From NCBI RefSeq assembly GCF_000248055.1, contig NZ_BAFC01000086.1:1-33925 (forward strand): a DNA stretch of 33,925 nt, given 5' to 3'. This DNA comes from Gordonia sputi NBRC 100414. GTDB taxonomy: Bacteria > Actinomycetota > Actinomycetes > Mycobacteriales > Mycobacteriaceae. Below the pieces are notes generated by a model that saw nothing but the letters and a program-made list of their open reading frames with translations, did not search any database and was not told the origin of the DNA. Shown piece after piece: positions 1 through 8,922 of the stretch (positions are counted from its first letter, which is position 1; every line of letters starts with the position of its first letter). The position numbers and the translations under genes were made by a program.

Positions 1-738
1 CCCGAATGTCGCGGCCCTCGTGCTCTGGTATGAATACCTAAGTGGCGCAGTACGAACATGGGAGAGGATGCCGGACTCCGCGAATGCTGTCGGCTCAATT
101 TTGCCTACCGGAATGTGCTCCGAGGTTGCCCGTGTTCGCCGTCGCTGCACGCGATCCACACGGGCCGAATACCCCCAAACGCGCGTTCCATGCCCGCCTC
201 TGCACCAGTTCAGCTGCGCGGGATAAAGGTCGATTCCCAACGCCGAGACCACGCCGTCGCAACAACGAGTTCGACGGCTTCTCGACCGATGCCGGAACCG
301 AACGGGCTCGACGCTGCCGTGACGTGACAATGTTCCGCGCCACGCCCCGCCGGCCCCCCGCGCCAACAGACCTCGAGAACTACTGACTTCTTAAGCCACC
401 TGGCGCGTGTACCCGATTCGGTACCTGGTCGGCTTTGTGCTCAGCGCCCGAACTGTCGGCGCACGATCTACGCATCGCTACCAATTCGTGCGATCGACTC
501 GGGCTCGACAATTGAGCACGGCGACGCGAGGATGACTGCGCTCGACGAAGACGGTCGGTCGCGACGAGCAGTCGTTCTCGAGCAGACCGCACAACCGCAC
601 CCAGGCCGCTCTGAGCGTCCGAGATCATGAGGCTGCCGCGATCGATCGTCAATAATCCTACTTGTTCGAGTCTCGCCTGGCACTAATGCGATTACCGCTT
701 CCGTGTGCCAACAACCGACTTAGCGCAGCCATAAATAC
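1..738. other. Left flank with no supportable gene
   Basis: This stretch before dndA has only short open frames of low-complexity Arg/Ser-rich shadow protein, none of which I recognise, and no good ribosome-binding site. It may be decayed or non-coding sequence at the edge of the Dnd island. A short T-arm-like string near 664-672 is not part of a foldable tRNA. The left end of the island is not defined by anything I can see here. Confidence 0.5.
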
Positions 739-1929
739 TTACCCCTTAGTCTGGATCTGCTCTAGTTTTTCAATAATCCAGCTAGCAGGAATCTGGGATT
801 TGGCAGACCATGAAATACGCAAAGCGCCGTCGACCTGTTCAGCACTGATACCTGCTGCAATCAATACATGGCTGCGTGTGTACGAATTCGAAGTACACGC
901 CGAGCCATTAGATATCGCTACGACATCTTTGAGGGCCACAATCGCAGCCTCCGCATCTATCCCCTTGATTGAAAAGTTGACAACTGTGGATAAAGAGCGA
1001 TCGAGGTCTCCGTTGAACCGCGCTCCAAGACCCTCGAGCGCCCGCACCAGTGAATCTTTAACAAATTTGCAGCTCTCCTCGCGTTCCTTGCACTCTTCTA
1101 GTGCGAGGGTCGATGCAAGTCCAATCCCTGCGACCAGTGGCACGGGTACCGTTCCCGGGCGGAGACCGCGTTCCTGGCCACCGCCGAACATCATCGGGGC
1201 TAGCGGTGGCCGCTTATACCCACGCCGGCGTGTAATCAAGGCTCCGATACCCTTCGGCCCCCCGATCTTGTGCCCGGACACGGACAGCATGTCGATACGA
1301 GAGTTCCGAAGGGGATCAACCACCTTGCCGAACGCTTGGGCGGCGTCCACGTGTAGGTAGGTGTCACGTGTCGACAATCCCTGCGCGATTTCGGAGACGG
1401 GTTGAAGTACACCGGTCTCGTTATTCGCAGCCATAACGGATACCAGTAGCGTGTCGTCCCTCACTCGAGCGAGAAGATGGCCGGGGTCTACCCACCCTCC
1501 GCGTGTCGGCGGTATAAGCTCGACCTCGAACCCTCTTTGCGCCAGAACGTTCAGCGGCTCCAGGACTGCCTTGTGTTCGATCTGAGTTGACACGATGTGC
1601 TTTCGGTTAGCTTCCTCACCGAACGCCCCAAGTCCAAGAATTGCGAGGTTGTTGCTCTCAGTGGCGCCACTGGTGAAGATCACCTCGTCAGGCTGAGCGG
1701 AAACGACTTCCGCAACTTCCCGTCGCGCTCTATTCACGCGTTCCTTGGCGCGCTGGCCAAACGCGTGGGTCCTGCTCCCCGAGTTGCCGAACTCCTCCAC
1801 CATGTAGTGCATCACCTCGTCAGCAACACGCGGATCAACGGGAGTTGTCGCGCTGTGGTCGAGGTAGATCGTTTGCCGCCCCTCGCCAGAGCAACCACTC
1901 GCTACGTCAGACACGCTCGATACCGTCAT
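739..1929 (-). CDS. dndA: Cysteine desulfurase DndA (NifS/IscS-like, PLP-dependent)
   Basis: This is a 396-residue class V aminotransferase-fold enzyme that takes sulfur from L-cysteine as an enzyme-bound persulfide. In Dnd systems it supplies sulfur and helps assemble the DndC Fe-S cluster. Visible motifs are YLDHSATTP (residues 22-30), QIEHKAVL with His119 to stack on PLP, SGHKIGGPKG with the PLP Schiff-base Lys221, and the mobile loop SNGSACTS with catalytic Cys345. The frame stays open to 2040, but the ATG at 1929 is preferred because it has an upstream GGTAGG and leaves about 100 bp for a divergent promoter; the extra N-terminal 37 residues look non-coding. It is divergent from dndBCDE, the layout known from the Streptomyces lividans dnd locus. 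The assignment as DndA rather than housekeeping IscS rests on the location beside dndB-E. Confidence 0.93.
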   Translation of the reverse strand: MTVSSVSDVASGCSGEGRQTIYLDHSATTPVDPRVADEVMHYMVEEFGNSGSRTHAFGQRAKERVNRARREVAEVVSAQPDEVIFTSGATESNNLAILGLGAFGEEANRKHIVSTQIEHKAVLEPLNVLAQRGFEVELIPPTRGGWVDPGHLLARVRDDTLLVSVMAANNETGVLQPVSEIAQGLSTRDTYLHVDAAQAFGKVVDPLRNSRIDMLSVSGHKIGGPKGIGALITRRRGYKRPPLAPMMFGGGQERGLRPGTVPVPLVAGIGLASTLALEECKEREESCKFVKDSLVRALEGLGARFNGDLDRSLSTVVNFSIKGIDAEAAIVALKDVVAISNGSACTSNSYTRSHVLIAAGISAEQVDGALRISWSAKSQIPASWIIEKLEQIQTKG

Positions 1930-1982
1930 GCACAGCAGCCTACCGAACTGTTCGGACATCAGTACGGAATCGGCTATCGTGT

Positions 1983-2006
1983 TGTATGGATGCTCCGATC
2001 CGTACA
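1983..2006. promoter_or_regulatory. Candidate operator in the dndA/dndB divergent promoter
   Basis: An imperfect inverted repeat has 9-nt arms, TGTATGGAT (1983-1991) and ATCCGTACA (1998-2006), separated by 6 nt, with 8 of 9 pairs matching. It sits 22 bp before the dndB start and 53 bp before the dndA start. It contains TATG-N12-CGTA. As I recall, Salmonella DndB was reported to bind a TACG-N10-CGTA palindrome, so this resembles that site with a different spacing. A weak possible -10 (TATCGT, 1975-1980) lies just upstream. Function is inferred. Confidence 0.4.
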
Positions 2007-2028
2007 CGACCGCGGAGGAAATCGCCGT

Positions 2029-3171
2029 ATGGCCACGCAAGTCCCAGCACTACCCACGTCGACTGCGCAGTCGAATGAGTTCGAGTACGTATTCCCAGCC
2101 ATCAAGGGGATACAGGCTGGGCGCGAGTACTACGTGACGATGTGCCCTCTACGGCTAATCCCTCGTTTGTTTATCTACGACGAGGAGGAACTCCCACCAG
2201 AAATGCGCGCACAGCGCTCGCTCAACAAGACGCGAGTACCGGAGATCGCGCGGTATATCGTGGATAATCCCGACTCCTACACCTTCTCGGCGCTTACTGC
2301 GTCCGTCAGCGCAGCGGTACGCTTTGACACACTAACGGAGGAGAACAGCCCCACTGGACGTGTTGGGACTCTTGCGATTCCGATGGAAGCGAAGTTCGTG
2401 ATCAACGACGGGCAGCACCGCCGCGCAGCCATTCAGCAAGCTCTAACCGAGAGCCCCGACATCGGCGACGAGACCATCGCCATCGTCATGTTTATCGATG
2501 CCGGACTGAGCCGGTGCCAGCAAATGTTCGCCGACCTCAACAGATACGCAATTCGTCCCGCCAAGTCCATCGGCGTTTTATACGACCACCGCGACCCGCT
2601 AGCGGCCGTCTCACGACTGGTAATCACGCAATCGTTGCTGCTCAACGATCTTACAGAGATGGAAACAAGTAACCTGGCAGTACGATCGCGAAAGCTGTTC
2701 ACCTTGTCCGCGTTTCATACTGCCAACACCGCGCTCCTGGACCAGGTTGAGACAGAAACGCTCACTGAGCGCGTTGACCTCGCAGCCAACTACTGGAAGC
2801 TAGTCGCAGACCAGTTCCCGTCGTGGCAACAAGTACATCGCGGAGAAGTCACTGCAGGCGAGGTACGTCGCGACTTTATCCACACCCACAGCATCGTGCT
2901 CCACGCACTAGGAAAAGTAGGCAATACTCTACTTCGCGAGTCGCAAGAGCCCTCCTCATGGAAGCGACACATATCAAGGCTTCGCAAGATCGACTGGCAC
3001 CGCAATAATCGTGAGGTTTGGGAGGGCCGCGCAACGCTGGGAGGCAAGGTCACAAAGTCGCGCGCAAATGTTGTCCTAACCACCGCATACATTCGATCTG
3101 CAATCGGCTTACGACTGCCGCCTGACGAACAGGCAGCAAGCACTCATTTCAACCAAGAGGATCGCTCGTGA
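2029..3171 (+). CDS. dndB: DNA sulfur modification protein DndB (DGQHR family)
   Basis: This 380-residue protein belongs to the DGQHR family; the signature NDGQHRRAAI places the motif at residues 127-131, followed by FADLNRYA (167-174), a second conserved patch of the family. DndB is not essential for phosphorothioation; in Salmonella it represses the dnd operon and loss alters modification frequency. The ATG at 2029 is chosen because GGAGGA (2014-2019) lies 9 nt upstream; the frame is open far upstream, but only as a shadow of dndA. It is the first gene of a tightly packed forward operon and overlaps dndC by 4 nt (GTGA). The upstream palindrome would allow autoregulation, which is inferred. 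Family assignment is firm; regulatory role comes from homologs. Confidence 0.93.
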   Translation: MATQVPALPTSTAQSNEFEYVFPAIKGIQAGREYYVTMCPLRLIPRLFIYDEEELPPEMRAQRSLNKTRVPEIARYIVDNPDSYTFSALTASVSAAVRFDTLTEENSPTGRVGTLAIPMEAKFVINDGQHRRAAIQQALTESPDIGDETIAIVMFIDAGLSRCQQMFADLNRYAIRPAKSIGVLYDHRDPLAAVSRLVITQSLLLNDLTEMETSNLAVRSRKLFTLSAFHTANTALLDQVETETLTERVDLAANYWKLVADQFPSWQQVHRGEVTAGEVRRDFIHTHSIVLHALGKVGNTLLRESQEPSSWKRHISRLRKIDWHRNNREVWEGRATLGGKVTKSRANVVLTTAYIRSAIGLRLPPDEQAASTHFNQEDRS

Positions 3172-4712
3172 CTACTATTCCGATTCGCCCGAAGTCCGCG
3201 TTCGATGACCTCGGATTTGCTGACACTGTCGAAGCGTTGATCGAAAAGACGCAAAAGCTCTACCTCTCTGACGGCGTGCCATGGGTAGTCGGATACTCGG
3301 GAGGAAAAGACTCCACAGCCGTGCTGCAGCTCGTGTGGCTTGCATTGTCGAAATTGCCAGCGGATCGTCGCACCAAACCTGTTCACGTTATCAGCACCGA
3401 CACGCTCGTCGAGAACCCTGTGGTAGCCGCGTGGGTAACTCATTCATTGGAGGTGATGGCTACAGAAGCTGCGGCACAAAGCTTACCGATCACTCCGAAC
3501 CGTCTCACGCCCGCAGTATCAGATACGTTCTGGGTGAACCTAATTGGCCGGGGGTATCCTGCGCCTCGGCCGAAGTTTCGATGGTGTACTGAACGGCTTA
3601 AGATCAAGCCATCGAATTCATTCATACGATCTATGGTGCGATCCCACGGAGAAGCGATTCTTGTCTTGGGTACCAGAAAAGCCGAAAGCTCTGTCCGCTC
3701 AGCGCGAATGACAGCGCTTGAAAGCAAAAGGACGCGCGATCTCCTTAGCCCGAACGAGTCACTCCCCAACTGCCTCGTTTTCTCACCGGTGGAGAATTGG
3801 TCGAATGACGATGTGTGGACCTTTCTCATGCAGTCACCAAATCCGTGGGGTTACGAGAACAAAGAGCTCCTGACTATGTACCAGGGCGCCTCCGCGGACG
3901 GTGAGTGCCCGTTAGTGGTCGATTCCAGCACTCCTAGCTGTGGAGACAGCCGTTTTGGATGCTGGACATGCACTCTCGTTGAGAAGGACAAATCCATGTC
4001 GGCGATGATTCAGAACGATGAAGAGAAGGAGTGGATGCTTCCGCTCCTCGACCTGCGCAACAGGCTCGACGTGGCAGACGATCGCCATCTGCGTGATTTT
4101 CGTCGCATGAACGGGTCCGTCCAGCTGTTCCATGGAAAGACTATTCCAGGGCCGTATAAGCAATCAGCACGAGCCGACTGGCTTCAGCAGTTGCTGGAAG
4201 CCCAAAGTTGGATCCGCGAAAACGGACCCGCGTATGTTCGAAACTTGGAGTTGATAACACTTGCAGAGCTCGAGGAAATCAGGCGGATTTGGGTAGTAGG
4301 TAAGCACGAGTTCGAAGATTCGCTTCCTCGTATTTATCAGGAGGCTACGGGCGAGCATTATCCCGGTCAGGCGCTCGACGAGCACTTGCCCCTAGGGTCT
4401 GACATGATCGACGCGCTACACGAGGTTAGTCAAGACGATCCACTCCATTTCGAGCTGGTGCGCGAACTGCTCGATGTGGAGCAGCGTCATCGGGCGCGAG
4501 TGCGCCGAGCTGGGCTGTTTGATGCTCTCGAGAGTGCTCTGAAAAGGGGATTTTACAACGACGAAGATGACGCTACCGAACGTGCCACCCGTCGCCGAGA
4601 GATTCTTGAATCTCCGAAACAGGTTGATCGACGGCTTGTGGGTGAACCCGATCCCTTGGACGTCGCGGATGGATATGTCCGAGCTAAGTCTCCTTCGAGG
4701 AATAAAGCATGA
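3168..4712 (+). CDS. dndC: DNA phosphorothioation protein DndC (PAPS-reductase-like, Fe-S)
   Basis: This 514-residue protein is the PP-loop/PAPS-reductase-like member of the modification complex, thought to activate DNA backbone or sulfur with ATP while binding a 4Fe-4S cluster. The PP-loop GYSGGKDST has SGGKDS at residues 44-49. Cys140 (FRWCTERLK), Cys247, Cys258 and the Cys265/Cys268 pair in FGCWTCTLVEKD are the likely cluster-ligand candidates. The start is GTG at 3168, overlapping the dndB stop, with AAGAGG 7 nt upstream. It overlaps dndD by 4 nt (ATGA), so B, C and D are probably translationally coupled. TTA leucine codons, rare in the flanking high-GC genes, support horizontal acquisition. 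Length and motif order fit full-length DndC. Confidence 0.95.
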   Translation: MTTIPIRPKSAFDDLGFADTVEALIEKTQKLYLSDGVPWVVGYSGGKDSTAVLQLVWLALSKLPADRRTKPVHVISTDTLVENPVVAAWVTHSLEVMATEAAAQSLPITPNRLTPAVSDTFWVNLIGRGYPAPRPKFRWCTERLKIKPSNSFIRSMVRSHGEAILVLGTRKAESSVRSARMTALESKRTRDLLSPNESLPNCLVFSPVENWSNDDVWTFLMQSPNPWGYENKELLTMYQGASADGECPLVVDSSTPSCGDSRFGCWTCTLVEKDKSMSAMIQNDEEKEWMLPLLDLRNRLDVADDRHLRDFRRMNGSVQLFHGKTIPGPYKQSARADWLQQLLEAQSWIRENGPAYVRNLELITLAELEEIRRIWVVGKHEFEDSLPRIYQEATGEHYPGQALDEHLPLGSDMIDALHEVSQDDPLHFELVRELLDVEQRHRARVRRAGLFDALESALKRGFYNDEDDATERATRRREILESPKQVDRRLVGEPDPLDVADGYVRAKSPSRNKA

Positions 4713-6673
4713 TTCTCGATCGATTGACCTTGGACAACGTCGGAACCTTTGCGGGCCGCCATGTAATCGACTTAGCGCCAAAGACTAGAACCAAACCAAT
4801 AGTCCTCATCGGCGGGCTCAACGGAGCCGGCAAAACGACAATCCTTGAGGCTATCCAGCTCGGATTCTACGGAGCACTTGTTCACTCGACTGGACGACGA
4901 TCGGGTAGCTACGATAAGTACCTTCGCGGGCTTATTCATCGCGGTGTACCACTGTCCGAGGGCGGTTCCATTGAACTTACTTTCACCGCCTATCAAGAAG
5001 GACAGGAACACCAGTACTGGCTACGACGAAGCTGGAAGGCTGGAGGAAGCTCCATTCGTGAGATCCTTCTTGTCTCCGTTGATGGCCGTCACGACCGAGC
5101 GTTAACTACAAATTGGAATGAGCACGTTGAGACCTTCCTCCCTCGAGGCGTAGCTGGTCTGTTCTTTTTTGATGGTGAACAGATTGAGGCGTTAGCTGAC
5201 ATGGATCGGTCCAGGCAGGTCCTCCGCTCTGCCCTCGACGCACTACTCGGACTCGATCTCGTCGACAGGCTCAGTTCTGACCTGTCAGTTCTGCGTAAGC
5301 GAAATCAGAGCGACCAGCTGCCTGAGGATATTCGCCATGCGGTTGCTGAGAAGCAGCAAGTCGTCACGGCGCTGCGCCAATCAGAAGAAGCATGCCTTGC
5401 TTCGGTTGCCGCGCTTCGCATCGAGCTTGAAGTGAAGCAGAAGCAAGTGCTTGACGCGACCGAGGCGTTTCGTGCAGTGGGCGGTGAACTCCTAGAGCAA
5501 CGGGTTTCAGCGGAGGCTGCCGCGAACGCTGCCAAGGCATCACTCGCGCAGTGTGAGGAGGGTGTTCGTGACGAGCTAAGCGACCTTGCTCCGCTCCTCC
5601 TCGTGCAGCCACTGCTCACGCAGTTGCAGGAATCGGCGGAAGCTGACGCAGAGCAACGACGCAATCGCCTACTTGCAAACGCTCTGGAACCACGTGACTC
5701 CATGGTGATCGATAAGCTCCGACGTTCTGAAGTGCAGCCCTCAATTGTTGAAACGGTTTCAGATCTTCTTGCTCGTGACCGCAGCCGCCTCAGTGCCGCA
5801 TCTGGATCACCTATACAAGGTCTGGTGAGCCCGTCTGTGGTCGAGGGCATCGTTCGATCACACCTTCCGAGTGCCCATCGCAGGCTCAAGGCTGTGATTG
5901 AAAGGCGCTCCGCACTGCGCGAAGAACTCGATCAATCGGAACGCGCCCTCGAAGCAATCCCCGATCCTGAAGCCGTCGCGGTCTACCGCCTTGCACGAGA
6001 TGATGCCCAAGTTGCAGTTCACCGCGCCGAGGCAAGTCTCAATCAGGCAGAGGAGCAGCTTAGGTTGGCACGCAACGAACGCGCGCGAGCAGACGCAGCA
6101 TATGAGTCCGCCCTCGATAAGGCTGCTCATGCAAATCTCCAAGCCGACGACACCAGAAGACTGGTGGAGCACGCCGAGCGCGCTCAAGTAACACTTTCGC
6201 GCCTACGCACTGTCGCAACTCAACGCCACCTCACAAAGATTAGCCAGCTGGTCCTCGAAGCGCTTGCGACGCTGCTGCGGAAAGACCGACTAGTGGGCGC
6301 CGTTGACATAGACCCCGAGACCTACGACGTCCGGCTGACGTCGCCTGACGGCAGCCCACTTCCAGCTAACGACTTGAGCGCAGGTGAGCGCCAGCTACTC
6401 GCTGTTGCTCTCCTATGGGGCCTAGCGCGAGCGTCCGGGCAGCCGCTGCCAGTCGTGATTGATACGCCTCTGGGTCGGCTTGACGGCACCCACCGCCAGC
6501 ATTTACTTGACCGGTACTTCCCGCACGCTAGCCATCAGGTCATCCTCTTGTCCACAGACACAGAGATCGACGCTGATGCGTATGCCCGAATCGCCTCGCG
6601 CGTTGGACGGGCCTATCGACTCGAGTTCCATTCAGACACGAATTCAACAACCATCGAGAACGGCTATTTCTAG
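4709..6673 (+). CDS. dndD: DNA sulfur modification protein DndD (SMC/Rad50-like ATPase)
   Basis: This 654-residue ABC/SMC-type ATPase is the energy-coupling subunit of the phosphorothioation complex, proposed to alter DNA structure during sulfur insertion. Walker A is GGLNGAGKT (residues 35-43). FFFDGEQIEAL (152-161) is characteristic of DndD. The middle, roughly residues 200-520, is Ala/Glu/Arg/Gln-rich and reads as coiled coil. The ABC signature LSAGERQ starts at residue 556, and Walker B plus D-loop is VVIDTPLGRLD (about 582-592), followed by LLSTDTEID. The ATG at 4709 overlaps the dndC stop, with GAGG 8 nt before. Domain order is complete, with no sign of truncation. Walker A and signature at opposite ends of a coiled coil is the usual SMC layout. 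Confidence 0.95.
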   Translation: MILDRLTLDNVGTFAGRHVIDLAPKTRTKPIVLIGGLNGAGKTTILEAIQLGFYGALVHSTGRRSGSYDKYLRGLIHRGVPLSEGGSIELTFTAYQEGQEHQYWLRRSWKAGGSSIREILLVSVDGRHDRALTTNWNEHVETFLPRGVAGLFFFDGEQIEALADMDRSRQVLRSALDALLGLDLVDRLSSDLSVLRKRNQSDQLPEDIRHAVAEKQQVVTALRQSEEACLASVAALRIELEVKQKQVLDATEAFRAVGGELLEQRVSAEAAANAAKASLAQCEEGVRDELSDLAPLLLVQPLLTQLQESAEADAEQRRNRLLANALEPRDSMVIDKLRRSEVQPSIVETVSDLLARDRSRLSAASGSPIQGLVSPSVVEGIVRSHLPSAHRRLKAVIERRSALREELDQSERALEAIPDPEAVAVYRLARDDAQVAVHRAEASLNQAEEQLRLARNERARADAAYESALDKAAHANLQADDTRRLVEHAERAQVTLSRLRTVATQRHLTKISQLVLEALATLLRKDRLVGAVDIDPETYDVRLTSPDGSPLPANDLSAGERQLLAVALLWGLARASGQPLPVVIDTPLGRLDGTHRQHLLDRYFPHASHQVILLSTDTEIDADAYARIASRVGRAYRLEFHSDTNSTTIENGYF

Positions 6674-6688
6674 GATCCGGGGGTAGGT

Positions 6689-7069
6689 ATGCCAATTGAA
6701 CATATCCGAGTATCTCAAGCAGCTCGCGACCAGCTCGCCACGCTCAAGCGACGGACAGGTATCTCGAACTGGAATGTACTGTGCCGCTGGGCATTCTGTC
6801 GTTCTCTCGGCGAGGAGGCACCACCGCCGAACATTAAGCTAACTCTTGATAGCAATCTCGAGATGAGCTGGAGAACATTCAGCGGAGACCACGGTGAGAT
6901 ATACTGGTCGCTCCTCAGGCAGCGATGCATCAATGACAGACTCCCGCACGACGAAGAGTCTCTAGACCAACAGTTCCGACTGCACCTACACCGAGGTATC
7001 GGCTATCTCGTAGGCGACCCACGGGTCATAGACGTGGCAGGCCTCGCAGCGGTTGGACTTGGTGATTAA
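6689..7069 (+). CDS. dndE: DNA sulfur modification protein DndE
   Basis: This 126-residue protein matches DndE, a small helical DNA-binding subunit reported to prefer nicked DNA and required for phosphorothioation. The N-terminal part reads as the family core: IRVSQAARDQLATLKRRTG followed by NWNVLCRWAFCRSL (residues 27-40). The ATG at 6689 sits 15 nt after the dndD stop with a G-rich GGGGGTAGGT leader. The stop codon (7067-7069) directly abuts the GTG of the next gene, indicating one transcript. Length is typical. The identity is supported both by the core motif and by its position after dndD. Confidence 0.9.
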   Translation: MPIEHIRVSQAARDQLATLKRRTGISNWNVLCRWAFCRSLGEEAPPPNIKLTLDSNLEMSWRTFSGDHGEIYWSLLRQRCINDRLPHDEESLDQQFRLHLHRGIGYLVGDPRVIDVAGLAAVGLGD

Positions 7070-8518
7070 GTGCCCAATGCGCAGATTGCGCGTCATAAGA
7101 CCGCGCTCCACCGCAATGAACTATCGAAGCCCCTGGCATACCTAATTGCGGACGAGTTGCTACGCCCAGGCGAGAGCTTCTTCGATTATGGCTGTGGCCG
7201 AGGTGACGACGTTCGCATACTTCGCACCCTTGGCCATCGAGCGAACGGGTGGGATCCTGCTCATCTGCCCACGGCTGAGCATATTCAGTCAGACATCGTA
7301 AACTTGGGCTATGTCATAAATGTTATCGAAGATACAACGGAGCGTGGCGAGACACTTGGGTCCGCATGGTCACTTGCAGAGAAAATGCTCGTCGTATCAG
7401 CCCGAATGTCTTGGGACAAGAGAGGGCTATCTGGCCATCGCTACGGCGACGGGATTATCACCACTAGCGGAACATTTCAAAAGTTCTTCGAGCATCAAGA
7501 GCTTCGCGGTTGGATCGAGAGTCAACTATCGACCAAAGCGTATGCCGCAGCGCCTGGCGTGTTCTACGTGTTCCGCGAGGAGAGCGTGGCTCAGCAGTTC
7601 CTTGCCTCACGCGTCTACAGTTATCGTCCTCGCGCGAAGCTCGATGCTCACGCCGCCTTCAGCGCGAATGAGACTGCCCTCAGGCCGCTTCTCAAATTTA
7701 TGAGCGCACATGCACGACCCCCTAAAGCAAGCGAGCTCGGTCCAAGCGAGACACTTCTTATCCGCGAGAGCGTAGGAACACTTAACCGGGCGATCAGCAT
7801 CACGCGCAAAGTCGTCGCCAAAGACCACTGGGATGAGGTTCTTGCCCGAAGAAGATCCGAATTGCTCATCTACGTGGCGCTCTCGCGTTTTGGCGGGCGC
7901 CCCCGCTTCAAGCAACTCGATCAGGTTCTGCGGAATGACATACGCGGTTCCTTCGGCAGCTACACCGCAGCCTGCGAGGCTGCCGACCAAGTGCTGCGAG
8001 CTTGCGGGAGCCGGGCACTTCTCACAGTTCAAGCTCGAACTTCACCAATCGGCAAACAGACACCGACCTCTCTTTACGTTCATCGCTCAGCCGTTGGGGA
8101 ACTATCGCCTGTTCTTCAGGTGTACGAGGGATGTGCGCGCTCCCTGGTGGGGTCTGTTCCCGACGCGAACATGGTTAAACTCCATATATCTGAACCTGGT
8201 GTATCTTACCTTACGTACCCAACCTTCGAACGCTCTGCGCACCCAACGCTCGCTACTTCGCTCAAAGTTGACCTAAAGGACCAAACCATCGAACTACGTG
8301 ACTATCGGGATTCCGATAACCCGCCTTTGCTTCATCGCAAGGAGGAATTTGTGAGTGCAGATGACCAACGCCGCGACCTCTACGCGCGGCTCACTCGCTC
8401 CGAGATACGGCATGGGCTGTATGAACATCCAGAGCAGATAGGTAGGCTTCGTGGATGGGAGTCCACTCTTCGCTCGAAGAATGTGCAGATCCGAGGGCAC
8501 CGGCTACTCCGAAACTAG
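7070..8518 (+). CDS. DNA phosphorothioation-associated putative methyltransferase
   Basis: This 482-residue protein matches, by my recognition, the Dnd-associated putative methyltransferase family (TIGR04096). The N-terminus has the family opening ARHKTALHRNELSKPLAYL. It is followed by a class I SAM-binding motif, SFFDYGCGRGDD (residues 37-46), then the acidic-turn region NGWDP (59-63), and NLGYVINVIED (78-88) in place of a clear motif IV. No standard DNA amino-methyltransferase motif (DPPY or NPPY) is visible in the N-terminal domain, so substrate is unknown. The GTG start at 7070 abuts the dndE stop, with GGTG as the only upstream ribosome-binding candidate; coupling to dndE is likely. It is the last gene of the forward operon. 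The family is known only through association with dnd genes; its activity is unproven. Confidence 0.82.
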   Translation: MPNAQIARHKTALHRNELSKPLAYLIADELLRPGESFFDYGCGRGDDVRILRTLGHRANGWDPAHLPTAEHIQSDIVNLGYVINVIEDTTERGETLGSAWSLAEKMLVVSARMSWDKRGLSGHRYGDGIITTSGTFQKFFEHQELRGWIESQLSTKAYAAAPGVFYVFREESVAQQFLASRVYSYRPRAKLDAHAAFSANETALRPLLKFMSAHARPPKASELGPSETLLIRESVGTLNRAISITRKVVAKDHWDEVLARRRSELLIYVALSRFGGRPRFKQLDQVLRNDIRGSFGSYTAACEAADQVLRACGSRALLTVQARTSPIGKQTPTSLYVHRSAVGELSPVLQVYEGCARSLVGSVPDANMVKLHISEPGVSYLTYPTFERSAHPTLATSLKVDLKDQTIELRDYRDSDNPPLLHRKEEFVSADDQRRDLYARLTRSEIRHGLYEHPEQIGRLRGWESTLRSKNVQIRGHRLLRN

Positions 8519-8922
8519 GGCCCGCGCCTACACGAGTCCGCTAACTAACTACACGCATCGAAAGTCACGGTGATTCTCGCATAACTTTTGGGGTTGAATC
8601 CGTCTACATTTCACTCTGCGCGGGAGTGGTGAATGATGTTGCAGCGCAGCACCCGTTGGTGTTAATCGGCGAACGTGATCAGCGGGAAAGTGTGTTGCGG
8701 GGTCCGACGGCACCGGCGAGTCGGGATCGGATCGTCAATGAGTAGAGTCAAGCTCTGGTTGCGCCATCATACGACGCCAGGCTCTTCACCGTGGCACCTT
8801 GATCAGCTTCGGTAGCCTCGTCGACGCAACCAGGGCTATTCATCATCAACTAGAACACGCTGTGAATCAGCTGTCAGGACCAACCCTGAAATATTTGACA
8901 ATGTTAGACGTAGAGTATTGAA
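8519..8922. other. Gene-free stretch between the two island operons
   Basis: Between the end of the methyltransferase-like gene and the end of the reverse-strand HNH gene there is no supportable coding frame. The stretch includes a long nested inverted repeat (8751-8837), annotated separately, and otherwise reads as decayed sequence. Both flanking operons converge on it, so at least one terminator is expected here. A remnant of a mobile element is possible, but I cannot recognise a transposase. Confidence 0.5.
8751..8837. repeat. Nested inverted repeat / potential long hairpin
   Basis: Outer arms are AGCTCTGGTTGCG (8751-8763) and CGCAACCAGGGCT (8825-8837), matching at 12 of 13 positions. Inside them CGACG-CC-AGGCT (8772-8783) faces AGCCTCGTCG (8814-8823), matching at 10 pairs with a 2-nt bulge. 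The folded form would have about 22 pairs and a 30-nt loop. It lies 230 nt beyond the forward operon and 86 nt beyond the reverse one. It could be a convergent terminator, a structured RNA, or a small non-autonomous element or insertion-sequence remnant. Confidence 0.5.

Noticed and set aside
660..690. GTTCGAGTC followed by a GCCTGGCAC-like string, resembling the T-arm and 3' end of a tRNA (possible attachment site)
   Set aside because: The T-stem does not pair, no 5' half with matching acceptor, D-arm or anticodon arm lies upstream, and no second copy was seen at the right end of the island.
1930..2040. Extension of dndA to an upstream start at 2040 or 1959
   Set aside because: Neither has a ribosome-binding site, the added residues lack family similarity, and the extension to 2040 would overlap dndB.
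8519..8750. Possible transposase remnant in the inter-operon gap
   Set aside because: No frame yields recognisable transposase residues; only the inverted repeat to the right is supported.
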